A stretch of 58,028 nt of DNA from assembly GCA_020161935.1 (NCBI GenBank), contig JAIUNI010000024.1:1-58028 (forward strand). The letters are read 5' to 3'. Below the pieces are notes generated by a model. It was given only the letters and a program-made list of their open reading frames with translations, was not told the DNA's origin and made no database searches. Of the stretch, positions 28,401-37,118 are shown piece after piece (the stretch's first letter is position 1; every line of letters begins with the position of its first letter). The position numbers and the translations under genes were made by a program. Source of the stretch: Chloroflexota bacterium. GTDB lineage: Bacteria; Chloroflexota; Anaerolineae; Aggregatilineales; Phototrophicaceae.

Positions 28401-28950
28401 CCGCGTCTTAGGCTGGTGGCAGTTTGACCAAGCGCAGCCCAACTTTGACGCGCGGCTTGATAGCTATGCATGGGAATTGGGTGTCGTGGATAGTGAGCAG
28501 CGCCAGAAGGCGGTTGCAAAAGCCCACAGACTCATTGACATGATGCTTCAAAATGAGGTTTATGACTGGCTTCGAAATGCGGTTCACACCTACCGCGAAA
28601 TCCCCTTCGTCTATCAGAGCGACAAGCGGATTATTCACGGCATCCTCGACGTTTTATTTCAGCGACCGGATGGCACTTGGGTCGTCCTCGATTACAAAAC
28701 GAGCCACGTAGCAGGATACCAATCGCCGGCTGACAAAAAGTTGGTGAGCGATCATGCGCTACGGTATCATTTACAAATAGGTGTTTACGCAGCGGCAGTC
28801 AGCGCACAACTCGGCGGCATCATACCCGAAACTTACATCTACTATATTCGTTATGGGCAGTGTGTCGCTGTTCAAGAAGCCGAATGGACAACTGCCGTGA
28901 GTGGTCTCGAAACAATAATTGGTGATTTATTGGATGGACAGGCGGACTAA
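25411..28950 (+). CDS. addA: AddA-like helicase/nuclease subunit
   Basis: A 1179-residue UvrD-type SF1 helicase with a C-terminal nuclease. Walker A is VVAGAGSGKT (residues 23-32); motif II LLVDEFQDTNS, motif III VGDPKQSIYQFRG, motif V TVHASKGLEYPLV and motif VI RLFYVAATRAQDYL are all intact. The nuclease end shows HGILDVLFQ and VVLDYKTSHVAG. It provides the motor and one nuclease activity of the AddAB complex. The start was chosen at the ATG overlapping the addB stop; a longer frame begins within addB. The next gene starts three bases after its stop. Confidence 0.93.
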   Translation: MTSVTLTDAQQTAIYEHERNLIVVAGAGSGKTYVLVERFLGLLDKNPDWPLNSLVAITFTKKAAQEMRDRVRRALEDRFQQTAHSLVDQAIWATRIANMPSARIDTIHGLCASILRANAAEAGVDPGFQVMEEIDAALLLDDCIDAVLQHAAHENTEPAELLTQYDTYIVRQVLGSFVNMDVPDLADDIVAHWNTIWLGNAQTLITNLLASSEYQQLTSWVPSTGWPTGSDLIYDIWLLCQPLITSLADNQDIEYCHDVLGKIQSSIKLTGGKQSAWGGAEILAESKDVLKTLRGLIDKTLKSIGDKIGEIDQRTARFVPLWMQLIQQTQTTYRTRKEAESLLDFDDLERLTRDLLSNNPAVRDRYRGTEFKHLLVDEFQDTNSVQWEIVQGLADIQRGGSLFVVGDPKQSIYQFRGADVSVFEAVKQQIIQSGGRDVALAQSFRTHEILVNGFNDLFSNLLARDLTSPAHKYEVEMGEPMRATRTDAPSDNPAIDFIYLDKNIGGDALDSEAMRRWEAHELATRLKNIVEVEKRLIHDKQLRALRPIGYGDIAILFQSTSNIVLYEDVFKLLQLPYVTIAGRGYYGRQEVWDLLNLLSALHNPEDNLALASALRSPLFGLSDDTLLTLRLQRDPNDDKKRLSLWKALLNTENIAVEEQRSVIFANDCLRRLRELAGRVSIADLLQSALDETGYLAILTSLSDGSRRRNNVEKLLEKAQASQQVTLGAFSQYLRDLSVREVREGEALLDVSDSVTLMTVHASKGLEYPLVALVDIGWSKGGGGGDAVMIDPLYGLVCKIYDGAEDKLVGGYAYQQAERLQALRETAERKRLFYVAATRAQDYLILSGQVLRSSKDTWFAWLSTAFELQDELEAGTRLLDKDWGQLKVTVPAERPLDHIYVSDNTNDTSGWEQEAVRENRPLPGESSAPFVGRIRVKRSDMIRHITATQIADAGSASDPFFRRKFRRSVLQDAPVTIDQVHQRNSHDVSQRIIGEMVHRVLGWWQFDQAQPNFDARLDSYAWELGVVDSEQRQKAVAKAHRLIDMMLQNEVYDWLRNAVHTYREIPFVYQSDKRIIHGILDVLFQRPDGTWVVLDYKTSHVAGYQSPADKKLVSDHALRYHLQIGVYAAAVSAQLGGIIPETYIYYIRYGQCVAVQEAEWTTAVSGLETIIGDLLDGQAD

Positions 28951-28952
28951 TT

Positions 28953-29921
28953 ATGTTGCAAAGATTAGGATTGCAGCTACCGGATTGGGCCAGTTCAAAA
29001 CACCCGCATGTACGTTATGAACTCGGTCAAGCAGAGCAAATAACGCGCCGCGCTCGTTATATGCGAGCAATCGGGTTTTCAGTCATCATCGTTCTGCTGT
29101 TCGTCGGTGGCTACGTCGTCGGTACCAATTTCCTGCAAAATGTACCGGGGCAAAGCCTTACTGAAAGTATGATGGCGATCCTCTTCTGGCCGACCTTTAT
29201 CCTGCAACTGATTTTACAATTCGCCGCCATGATCCTGACCGCGAATACCGTGAGCGAGCAAAAACGCCGCTTGACGTGGGACAACCTACGCGCGACGGAA
29301 GGCGGCATCGGGGTAGGACTGCGGGCGAAGTGGGCGAGTATTTATTACCGACTGCGGCTGCTGTTGGGTTTAGTTATGGGCATCCGCATCATTCTCGTCA
29401 TTGGCATCTTATATGATTTAACAGGCTTCCAAGGGCGATACATCGACCTGCTGATTAACAATATCACACCGGAGGTATCACCCATCGTCGGGGCGCTACT
29501 CTTGGCAGTGCTTATGACGGCAGCGCTGCTGCTCCCACTCACCTCAATGGGTATGCAGGCAGCCATTGGCCTGCTAATCGCGGTTAATGCACAACAGCGC
29601 ATTTACAATGTGATGCTGCAAATCATCCTTATTGTGCTGCGTTTACTCATTGTGGTTGGCTTAATATTTGCGACTACCCAATTTATCAATAACCAGCTCG
29701 TCTTGGCGGATGCCCCAGCATGGCTGCTGGCTGGCGGTTATGCTGCGTTTGGCGACTGGGGACTGCGGTTTCTGCATGTCGGATTTTACAGCGAGATTTG
29801 GGCAACCATTCCCTATACGATCTTTTATGGTGTCGCGCTGCTTGTCTTTGCCTTAGGGCAATCATTAGTTACCGAGTGGATTTTAGCATTGAGCATCCGG
29901 CAGGCGGAACGAATTGGCTAA
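28953..29921 (+). CDS. Multi-pass membrane protein of unknown function
   Basis: A 322-residue protein with about seven hydrophobic segments, for example around residues 40-60, 75-97, 140-160, 185-205, 210-225, 235-255 and 280-305. The N-terminal 35 residues are soluble and basic. A loop between the second and third helices carries NTVSEQKRRLTWDNLRATEGG, which resembles the coupling-type loop of ABC-2 permeases, but no ATPase is next to it. It begins three bases after the addA stop and is therefore the last gene of the repair operon by position. No family could be named. Confidence 0.6.
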   Translation: MLQRLGLQLPDWASSKHPHVRYELGQAEQITRRARYMRAIGFSVIIVLLFVGGYVVGTNFLQNVPGQSLTESMMAILFWPTFILQLILQFAAMILTANTVSEQKRRLTWDNLRATEGGIGVGLRAKWASIYYRLRLLLGLVMGIRIILVIGILYDLTGFQGRYIDLLINNITPEVSPIVGALLLAVLMTAALLLPLTSMGMQAAIGLLIAVNAQQRIYNVMLQIILIVLRLLIVVGLIFATTQFINNQLVLADAPAWLLAGGYAAFGDWGLRFLHVGFYSEIWATIPYTIFYGVALLVFALGQSLVTEWILALSIRQAERIG

Positions 29922-30025
29922 TTGCATCATATATTCGTGGGGTAATCGCTCTGATTATGGACGAATAGATGTTGAGCCGTTTCCCATATAATGATAACTA
30001 ACCAGATCAATTGAAGGGGAAGTGC

Positions 30026-31360
30026 ATGAAAAGCAATCTAAAAGTTCTGACCACCCTCAGCTTATTATTATATGTATTTGCGTTTTCAAAACCGTTTACG
30101 ACAACGGCACAGGATAGTCTGCCCTTAGCGGCTGACTTAGAACCGACGATTCTTGTTAAGTGGATGCAGCTTTTGTATGACCGGATTGAGGCTGAGAAAA
30201 TATCCGCACCCGCCGCCTCACGTTTATATGCATATGCTGGTGTGACGGCTTACCAATCCATTCTGCCGGGGATGCCGGATGGGATTTCAATGTCCGGTCA
30301 GGTTACTGCCCTACCCGACATGCCGTGGATTGATGAAGAAAAGTCCTATGACTGGATTTCGGTTGAGAACGGTGCTTTATCAACCGTTTTCGCCGGTCTC
30401 TTCCCAGAAACGGCAGCCGATACCCAGAACGCCATTACCGCACTCCGCGACGCAGAAGCCAAAGCACGTATCGGAGCATTAGACGAACAGACTGTTGAAG
30501 ACTCGTTGGCTTATGGTGAAGAAGTCGCAGCCGTTATTTTGGAATGGGTGGCGAGTGATAATTTTGCTGAAACCCGCACGATGACATGGGATATTCCAGC
30601 CGGTGACCCATCATTATGGGTGATTACGGCTGAGGGTATGAAACCTGTCGAACCCTTCTGGGGACAAATACGTCCCTTCGCCCTATACTCGGCAGATGCT
30701 TGCGCTGTACAACCAAACCTCACCTTTGAAGAAACAGACGGCTCATCGTTTTATCTGCAAGCGCTCGAAGTCAAGGAAACCGGTGACAACTTAACGAATG
30801 AGCAGAAGGACATCGCTCGCTTCTGGGTCGATACCCCCGGTGAAACCGGTACTCCAGCAGGGCATTGGATTCTGATCGAAAACCAAGTTATCGACATCTT
30901 GGATTTGAAGCTCGAACGTGCTTCGATGATGTATGGTCTAGTTGGCCTCGCGCTCGGCGACTCGTTCATTTCGGCGTGGTCGTTGAAGTATCAAGTCAAT
31001 CTGCTTCGTCCGGTCACCTATATTCAGAACTATATCGACAAAAACTGGAAGCCATTCATTGCTTCACCCGGTTTCCCCGAATATCCATCCGGTCATTCGG
31101 TGGTTTCTGAGGCCGCAGCGGAAGTTTTAACCGGGATGTTCGGAACGGTTGCATTTACCGACCGTTCGGGTCGTAAGCATAATCTGGGTGAGCGCTCGTT
31201 CACATCCTTCGAGGCGGCAGCGACCGAAGCGGCGATTTCGCGGTTGTACGGGGGCATTCATTACCGTGCGGCGATTGAAAACGGGATGCGGCAGGGGCGC
31301 TGCATCGGGCGAAATGTTTTAGATTACATCACCTTGCGCTCACAACCACAGGGCGAGTAA
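30026..31360 (+). CDS. Secreted vanadium-haloperoxidase/PAP2-family protein
   Basis: A 444-residue protein with a signal peptide (about 1-29) and a C-terminal vanadate-dependent peroxidase/acid phosphatase domain. The three-part site is complete: K...RP in SLKYQVNLLRPVTYI, PSGHSV, and SRLYGGIHYRAAIENG, that is the S-R-x5-H pattern. The family binds vanadate (haloperoxidases oxidise bromide or chloride) or phosphate (phosphatases). Overall layout and length fit the vanadium chloroperoxidase branch rather than small lipid phosphatases. The ATG at 30026 follows AAGGGGAAG; a TTG 15 bases earlier is rejected. It is a single gene with a strong terminator. Confidence 0.85.
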   Translation: MKSNLKVLTTLSLLLYVFAFSKPFTTTAQDSLPLAADLEPTILVKWMQLLYDRIEAEKISAPAASRLYAYAGVTAYQSILPGMPDGISMSGQVTALPDMPWIDEEKSYDWISVENGALSTVFAGLFPETAADTQNAITALRDAEAKARIGALDEQTVEDSLAYGEEVAAVILEWVASDNFAETRTMTWDIPAGDPSLWVITAEGMKPVEPFWGQIRPFALYSADACAVQPNLTFEETDGSSFYLQALEVKETGDNLTNEQKDIARFWVDTPGETGTPAGHWILIENQVIDILDLKLERASMMYGLVGLALGDSFISAWSLKYQVNLLRPVTYIQNYIDKNWKPFIASPGFPEYPSGHSVVSEAAAEVLTGMFGTVAFTDRSGRKHNLGERSFTSFEAAATEAAISRLYGGIHYRAAIENGMRQGRCIGRNVLDYITLRSQPQGE

Positions 31361-31374
31361 GGCGACGAGGCAAC

Positions 31375-31402
31375 AAAAAGGGATACGATGTATCCCTTTT
31401 TT
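31375..31402 (+). terminator. Strong rho-independent terminator
   Basis: AAAAAGGGATAC and GTATCCCTTTTT form a 12-base-pair stem with a three-base loop ending in a T-run. It lies 14 bases after the haloperoxidase stop. Because the outer part is A/T-symmetric it can also end the minus-strand CBM48 transcript, whose stop is at 31417. Confidence 0.85.
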
Positions 31403-31416
31403 ATTGACCTTTTGTA

Positions 31417-31722
31417 TTAGGTCGTGACGACCGAATTATCGCCGCTGAATGGGTTCGGCACATACTTATCGGCGTGCCAATCGTTGTGCCATTCAGAACC
31501 GTTGACCAAATAGCGGAATTGGTATTCCTTTTCTTTGTCAAGCTCAAGCGTGACGGTAAATTGACCGTTCTTCTTGAGCTTCTTCATTTCGGTAGCTTTT
31601 TCATCCCAGTTGTTAAAATCGCCAACGAGGTAAGCGTTTTCTGCCTTTACAGCTTCTGGCAGCGTGAATGTGACTTTGCAAACAGGTTTGCTTTTGAGGG
31701 GTTGCTTTTTCAGCATGGACAT
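31417..31722 (-). CDS. CBM48 (isoamylase N-terminal-type) glycogen-binding protein
   Basis: A 101-residue stand-alone CBM48 domain, the carbohydrate-binding module usually found at the N-terminus of branching and debranching enzymes or in AMPK beta subunits. The signature is visible as VTFTLPEA, AYLVGDFNNWDE (with the Trp that stacks on glucan), then YQFRYLVNGSEWHND and the closing VPNPFSGDNSVV. The ATG at 31722 lies five bases after GGAGG; a second ATG two codons later has poorer spacing. It probably targets other proteins to glycogen. It diverges from glucan phosphorylase glgP, and sits in the same functional context as the glycogen cluster. Confidence 0.87.
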   Translation of the reverse strand: MSMLKKQPLKSKPVCKVTFTLPEAVKAENAYLVGDFNNWDEKATEMKKLKKNGQFTVTLELDKEKEYQFRYLVNGSEWHNDWHADKYVPNPFSGDNSVVTT

Positions 31723-31852
31723 ATCTTCCTCCACTACAATACTACACGACTTGCATTTGGGAAATTATTCACCATCTGCGATTGTATCATAGCAAATTTT
31801 GCGGTAAAGGGTGTAATGTGAATATATTTTTTCATTTAATGGACGTTGAAAA

Positions 31853-31920
31853 TTGACAAAAGTATTGCTAAAAACCATAACACTTTACCATGCTGTTCAA
31901 CTTGAAAGGCATAGTATAAT
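31853..31920 (+). promoter_or_regulatory. Possible promoter region of glgP
   Basis: TTGACA at 31853-31858 is a perfect -35 hexamer, but the hexamer 17 bases later (CATAAC, 31876-31881) is a poor -10. A perfect TATAAT lies at 31915-31920 without a good -35 element. One of the two probably drives glgP. The divergent CBM48 gene could use the same AT-rich stretch. Confidence 0.35.
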
Positions 31921-31965
31921 CACAACAGCACATCCAAATTGACCCTCATCTAGGAGACAATCCGA

Positions 31966-34536
31966 ATGGTTAAACCAGTCACGCGAATTAACGTGATACC
32001 CAATTTACCAGAGCCATTATCCCGTCTACAGGAACTTGCTTTCAATCTTCGGTGGGCATGGGATCATGAAACGGTCGCTCTATTCCGCCGACTTGACCGT
32101 GACCTGTGGGAGACAACCGGTCATAACCCGGTACTGATGTTAGGGATGATTAGCCAAGAACGCCTTCAAAGCGCGAGTGATGATCCAGCGTTTATGGCAA
32201 ACCTCAACGCCGTATCCGAAGCCTTTGACGAATATGTGAATTCAAAAGACACGTGGTATGAAACGCATTACAGTGACATCAAGAAGCCCATACTCGCCTA
32301 CTTCTCGATGGAGTTTGGCATCACTGAATGCCTGCAAAGTTATTCGGGCGGTCTTGGTGTCCTCAGCGGTGACCACCTTAAGAGCGCGAGTGACTTAGGG
32401 CTACCGTTAGTCGGCGTAGGGTTACTCTATCAAGAGGGTTACTTCCAGCAGTATTTGAATGCGGACGGCTACCAACAAGAACTCTACCCCATCAACGACT
32501 ACTCAGTTTTACCTGTCACCCTTCAACGCCAAGCAGACGGCACACCGATTAAGATTTCGGTGCCGATGCCGGGGCGCGAACTATACGCCCAAATCTGGAA
32601 AGTACAAGTCGGGCGTGTTCCACTTTACCTGCTCGATTCAAACGTGCCGGAAAACACCCGTCAAGAAGACCGCATTCTGACCGACCGGCTTTATGGCGGG
32701 GACAAACGGACACGCATCCGCCAAGAAATCCTAATGGGCATCGGCGGTATTCGCGTCTTGGAAGCCCTGAACTTGCGCCCTTCGATCTGCCATATGAACG
32801 AAGGTCACTCGGCCTTCTTAGCGCTTGAACGCATCCGACAGTTGATGACTGAGAAGAAGCTCAACTTCTATCAAGCGAAAGAAATTATGGCATCCAGCCA
32901 TATCTTTACAACGCATACGCCCGTACCGGCGGGGTTGGAGCGCTTCGGCTTCGACCTGATTGATGAACACTTTACGGATTACTATCGCAGCCTCGGCCTT
33001 TCGCGCGATGAGTTCCTGAACCTCGGACGCGAAAACATGGGCAGCTATGAGTTGTACTCAATGGCGGTTATGGCCTTGAATCTTTCGGCGGGTTCAAACG
33101 GTGTGGCTAAACTGCACGGCGAGGTTTCCCGCAATATGTGGCAGTGGCTGTATCCAAATGTGCCGGAACATGAAGTGCCTGTCGACTCTGTAACCAACGG
33201 CATTCATGTGCAAACATGGGTCAGCCGTGAAATGTCTACCTTGCTCGACCGTTACCTCAACCCGGCATGGCGCAGCGAGGAAGAGCGCGCCGATGTGTGG
33301 GAAGCGGTCGCGACGATACCGGACGCGGAATTGTGGCGCACGCATGAACGCCGCCGTGAACGGTTGGTGGCCTTTACCCGCACACGCCTACGCGGTCAGC
33401 TCGAAAAGCGCGGCGGCGCGTTAAGCGAAATCGAAGCGGCTGACGAAGTACTCAACCCTGATGCGCTCACAATCGGTTTTGCGCGGCGTTTCGCGACCTA
33501 CAAACGGGCGACCCTGCTGTTCCGTAATCCAGAACGGCTGAAGAAAATCTTAAACAACCCTGATTTCCCTGTTCAGATTATCTTCGCCGGTAAGGCACAC
33601 CCCCACGATACGGGTGGTAAAGACCTCATTCGTCAAATCGTCAATCTGGCACGGGAAGCGGATTTCCGTCATCGGATTGTATTCCTCGAAAACTACGACA
33701 TGAATATCGCACGGCATCTGGTACAAGGGGTTGATGTGTGGCTGAATACGCCGCAGCGCCCCAAGGAAGCCAGTGGTACCAGCGGTATGAAGGTCATTTA
33801 CAACGGCGGCTTGAATTGCAGCATCCTTGATGGTTGGTGGGCAGAAGCCTATACTAGTGATGTTGGATGGGCGATTGGTAATGGTGAAGAATACCCCGAA
33901 GCGGAGTGGGAACACCAGAACTATGTCGAAAGCGAAGCCCTTTATAACCTGCTGGAACAGGACATTATCCCGTTGTACTACACGCGCGGACGTGATGGTT
34001 TGCCACGCGAGTGGATCAGCCGTGTGAAGAAGTCGATGGAAACCCTTGCACCCGTGTTCAATACCCGCCGCATGGTGCAAGAATATGCCAGCAAGTTCTA
34101 CATGCCTAATTATAAGAACGTGCTGTCGATGGGCGAAAATAATCTGAAAGATGGGTTGGCCTATACGAACTGGCGTAATAAGTTAAGCGGCGCGTGGAAG
34201 CTCATCAAGATTCGCGATGTACAGATTTCCAAGACCCAAATCAAAGTTGGCTCGGACATTGAAGTGACGGCTTACATCGACCTCGGACAAATGACACCCG
34301 ACGAGGTGCGCGTTCAAGTCTATTACGGCAAGCTGACCACATTGGGAACTATCAGCGAACAAGCCGAGGCCATTGATATGAAGGCCAGCGGTGTGGATAA
34401 CGATGGCATCTGTAAATTTACGGCGAAGGTGACTTACGATACCAGCGGCGAACGCGGACTTTCTGTTCGTGTAATGCCGTATCATCGTTATTTACACACG
34501 TCGTTTATCCCCGGTTTGATTACGTGGGCGAGCTAA
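31966..34536 (+). CDS. glgP: Alpha-glucan phosphorylase
   Basis: An 856-residue GT35 phosphorylase that releases glucose-1-phosphate from glycogen ends. The family core is recognised by YFSMEFGI, SYSGGLGVLSGDHLKSASDLG, HMNEGHSAFLALERI and VTNGIHVQTW. The PLP-binding site is in EASGTSGMKVIYNGG, followed by GWWAEAY. The shape (no long N-terminal regulatory extension and DUF3417-like start) is that of the short glucan phosphorylases common in bacteria outside Proteobacteria. The extra C-terminal beta domain (about 720-856) is part of this branch. It is transcribed alone and ends in a strong hairpin. Confidence 0.93.
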   Translation: MVKPVTRINVIPNLPEPLSRLQELAFNLRWAWDHETVALFRRLDRDLWETTGHNPVLMLGMISQERLQSASDDPAFMANLNAVSEAFDEYVNSKDTWYETHYSDIKKPILAYFSMEFGITECLQSYSGGLGVLSGDHLKSASDLGLPLVGVGLLYQEGYFQQYLNADGYQQELYPINDYSVLPVTLQRQADGTPIKISVPMPGRELYAQIWKVQVGRVPLYLLDSNVPENTRQEDRILTDRLYGGDKRTRIRQEILMGIGGIRVLEALNLRPSICHMNEGHSAFLALERIRQLMTEKKLNFYQAKEIMASSHIFTTHTPVPAGLERFGFDLIDEHFTDYYRSLGLSRDEFLNLGRENMGSYELYSMAVMALNLSAGSNGVAKLHGEVSRNMWQWLYPNVPEHEVPVDSVTNGIHVQTWVSREMSTLLDRYLNPAWRSEEERADVWEAVATIPDAELWRTHERRRERLVAFTRTRLRGQLEKRGGALSEIEAADEVLNPDALTIGFARRFATYKRATLLFRNPERLKKILNNPDFPVQIIFAGKAHPHDTGGKDLIRQIVNLAREADFRHRIVFLENYDMNIARHLVQGVDVWLNTPQRPKEASGTSGMKVIYNGGLNCSILDGWWAEAYTSDVGWAIGNGEEYPEAEWEHQNYVESEALYNLLEQDIIPLYYTRGRDGLPREWISRVKKSMETLAPVFNTRRMVQEYASKFYMPNYKNVLSMGENNLKDGLAYTNWRNKLSGAWKLIKIRDVQISKTQIKVGSDIEVTAYIDLGQMTPDEVRVQVYYGKLTTLGTISEQAEAIDMKASGVDNDGICKFTAKVTYDTSGERGLSVRVMPYHRYLHTSFIPGLITWAS

Positions 34537-34560
34537 CCCAGTAACGAGAAAGATTTGTAT

Positions 34561-34587
34561 AAAGGCGGTCGAGTTGACCGCCTTTTT
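34561..34587 (+). terminator. Terminator between glgP and the ABC operon
   Basis: AAAGGCGGTC (34561-34570) and GACCGCCTTT (34576-34585) form a perfect 10-base-pair stem followed by T residues. It sits 25 bases after the glgP stop. The last ABC gene ends at 34588 on the other strand, so both convergent units may use it. Confidence 0.8.
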
Positions 34588-35868
34588 CTATCCCCGTAGC
34601 AGGCGTGTTATATCACGCAGTTTGGGCGCTTGACCCGCCAGCAGCGTTTGTACACGAAATACGCGCCCGGCAAGCCAGATCATCACCATATCTAAAGCGA
34701 TCAGTAAGGCGAGGCTTAGAAGGATTTGCCATGCCGGAACGGTGGTGATTGAAATCCGCATCACCATTGATAAAGGTGCGGTTACGGGAATCAGGCTCAG
34801 GATGACAGGCAGTGGTGCATCTGGTGAGGTGGTAAACAGCCCAATGAAGTAGAGCGGAATGGCAGCGGGCAGGGTGAAAAAGACAGCGAATTGGGGGCCT
34901 TCTTGCATCGAAGTTGAAATTGCCCCGACAATGCCGTAAGCCGCCGCGAAGAAGAGATAGCCAAACACGAAGTAGAGCAAGAACAACAACACCTGAAACG
35001 GGGTGAGGTTCAGGCTAATGAGTGCCATCACCGCTGTTAAGCCACTTCCAGCGGCTAACCGCCCTAACCAAACAATAGCGACCAACCAGACAACGATTTG
35101 TAGGAAACCTAAGAAACCAAGCGCGAGGATTTTGCCCGCGAGGAGTTGCGTGGGGCGCATGGATGAAATCAGGATTTCGATCAGGCGGGTTTCTTTTTCC
35201 TCGATGACCGTTTGCATCATGTAGCCGTTGGTGGTGAAGACCGCCAACATGAGCAAGATCGCGAATAAGTAGGCTACGGCAAAGTCAGTGCCAAAGTTGC
35301 TCTGTGTTCTACCGGAAGAATCACGCTGAAGGTTGATTTCCCGAATACGCATCGGGTCAACCAAACGATTGAACACATCTGAATCGATGCCTTCGGAGAG
35401 TTCTTGTAGGACGAGGCGGCGCACAGGCGCGTCACTCGTTTGCCCTAAATTGAGGCGCGGTGTAACGAGTGTTACATCGCCAGTACTCAAGTAGTCGGCG
35501 GCGATGACGTAATAGAGGCTTATTTTACCGGCATCAAGCGCAGCTTCCGCAGCGGCTTCGTCATCAAACCGTGTGAACCGATTTCGGAGCGCACCGGGGT
35601 CGTCAAAGCGGCCTGATAAATCGACATAGCCTACTTGCCCGGCATTCCTAAAAAAATCACCCGCAGAGGTTATGACTTGGGAGGCCGAAGAACCAGACGA
35701 ACCGGGAGATGCTTGGTTGTTATTGGCATTCCGATTATTGATGAATTGATAGCCAAAGAAAACGACAAAGGCGATCAACGGAACGCCGAACGTGGTGAAG
35801 ATATAACCTCTACGCCGAAAGTTACGGCGAACCTCGTACAGAAAAACGTGCGAGACATGCTTAAACAT
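34588..35868 (-). CDS. ABC-2 type transporter permease
   Basis: A 426-residue permease of the NatB-like exporter type. One membrane helix near residues 25-45 is followed by a soluble extracytoplasmic domain (about 50-200) and then five hydrophobic segments. EEKETRLIEILISSMRPTQLLAGKI is the conserved region after the first C-terminal helix. Its ATG overlaps the stop of the previous permease by one base (TAATG). It forms a transporter with the paralogous permease and the ATPase encoded upstream, likely as a heterodimer exporting a drug, ion or peptide; the substrate is unknown. Confidence 0.87.
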   Translation of the reverse strand: MFKHVSHVFLYEVRRNFRRRGYIFTTFGVPLIAFVVFFGYQFINNRNANNNQASPGSSGSSASQVITSAGDFFRNAGQVGYVDLSGRFDDPGALRNRFTRFDDEAAAEAALDAGKISLYYVIAADYLSTGDVTLVTPRLNLGQTSDAPVRRLVLQELSEGIDSDVFNRLVDPMRIREINLQRDSSGRTQSNFGTDFAVAYLFAILLMLAVFTTNGYMMQTVIEEKETRLIEILISSMRPTQLLAGKILALGFLGFLQIVVWLVAIVWLGRLAAGSGLTAVMALISLNLTPFQVLLFLLYFVFGYLFFAAAYGIVGAISTSMQEGPQFAVFFTLPAAIPLYFIGLFTTSPDAPLPVILSLIPVTAPLSMVMRISITTVPAWQILLSLALLIALDMVMIWLAGRVFRVQTLLAGQAPKLRDITRLLRG

Positions 35869-37118
35869 TACTCGTTACCTCTGGCTGAACCGGAATGTGA
35901 AACACCCATTTCAGGAGACGACCAAATGACCCGTATCAATTGGCGGATACCAATGCGTTTGCCATACAGGAGCAAGCCCCAGCGGAACACGCGGGCGGAT
36001 GCCCAAATGACAAACAGGGTTGTTACCAGCAAGATCAATAAGCTGACCGCGATCTGCCAGAACGGGACGCTGCCGAACCCCATTCGCAGCAAGATGGTAA
36101 TGGGTGAGGTAAAGGGAATGAAGGATAAGGCGAGGGCAAGATTGGAGTTCGGATTGTTGATGAAGGTCGTTAAGAAGAAAAATGGGATGACCAATATCAA
36201 AGAAATGAGCGACGCGAACTGGCGGCTTTCTTGCTCCGACCCAACAACCGCGCCGATGCCCGCCATCAAACTCGCCAGTAAGAAGTAGCTGACGAGAAAA
36301 AAGATTACAAACACGACCATTAAATCGAGCGGGAAGCTGATGCCGTTTAGAAATGGGAACTGCTGCCCCACATTTATCAAGATTAGCCCTGCCCCGCCCC
36401 ACACAACTAACTGAGTTAAGCCAAGCACACCGAGACCGAGGATTTTCCCCATAAGTAACTGCGTCGGTGTGATGCTGGTCACGAGGATTTCCATAATGCG
36501 GTTGGATCGTTCTTCTACAATCCCGCCCATGAGGAATCCACTCGTGACATTGGAGGACATGAGAAAAACAAACGAGAAAATGAGCGGGATGAAAACCAAA
36601 GCGGGTAAATTAGCTTCGGTCAGTGTTCGCCCTGAGTCCAAAGGATGTATCGTTAGCGTAACCGGCTGCTGAATACGGTCAACCGGGAAATCGGTTTCAA
36701 CGCCACGACTCAGGTTTGCGAGCAGAAATGATTTGAAGGCATCTTGCAGCACTTGAGGAAGACTGTCATAGCTGTAGCTTTGAACTTCACCCGTGCGTAA
36801 ATAGTTCTCCGGTAGGAGGAAGTAAGCGCCGATGATCTTTTCGTCTAGGGCGGCGCGAGCTGATGTTTCATCCGCGTAGGGTTCAAAGCTCTGTGGGGCA
36901 TCTGACACGGTAACAGGGTCAGCCAGAATGCCGGACTGGTCAACATAACCATAGGTCATATTTGCGCCTAGTGTATTATCACTATCGGACATGACGACGA
37001 ATACAACCGCCCAGACGACAAAGGTAAAAACCGGAACACCAAAGACAGCAAACAGAAAAGAACGTCGTTTGAGGTTAAACAGATATTCACGTTGGGCAAC
37101 AAGGAGGGTCTTATTCAT
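35868..37118 (-). CDS. ABC-2 type transporter permease
   Basis: A 416-residue permease with the same layout as its downstream neighbour: an N-terminal helix (about 20-45), an extracytoplasmic domain, and a C-terminal bundle beginning with EERSNRIMEILVTSITPTQLLMGKI. The two are paralogues and probably form a heterodimeric export channel. Its start overlaps the ATPase stop by four bases (ATGA), and its stop overlaps the next start by one. Function follows from the operon only. Confidence 0.87.
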   Translation of the reverse strand: MNKTLLVAQREYLFNLKRRSFLFAVFGVPVFTFVVWAVVFVVMSDSDNTLGANMTYGYVDQSGILADPVTVSDAPQSFEPYADETSARAALDEKIIGAYFLLPENYLRTGEVQSYSYDSLPQVLQDAFKSFLLANLSRGVETDFPVDRIQQPVTLTIHPLDSGRTLTEANLPALVFIPLIFSFVFLMSSNVTSGFLMGGIVEERSNRIMEILVTSITPTQLLMGKILGLGVLGLTQLVVWGGAGLILINVGQQFPFLNGISFPLDLMVVFVIFFLVSYFLLASLMAGIGAVVGSEQESRQFASLISLILVIPFFFLTTFINNPNSNLALALSFIPFTSPITILLRMGFGSVPFWQIAVSLLILLVTTLFVIWASARVFRWGLLLYGKRIGIRQLIRVIWSSPEMGVSHSGSARGNE

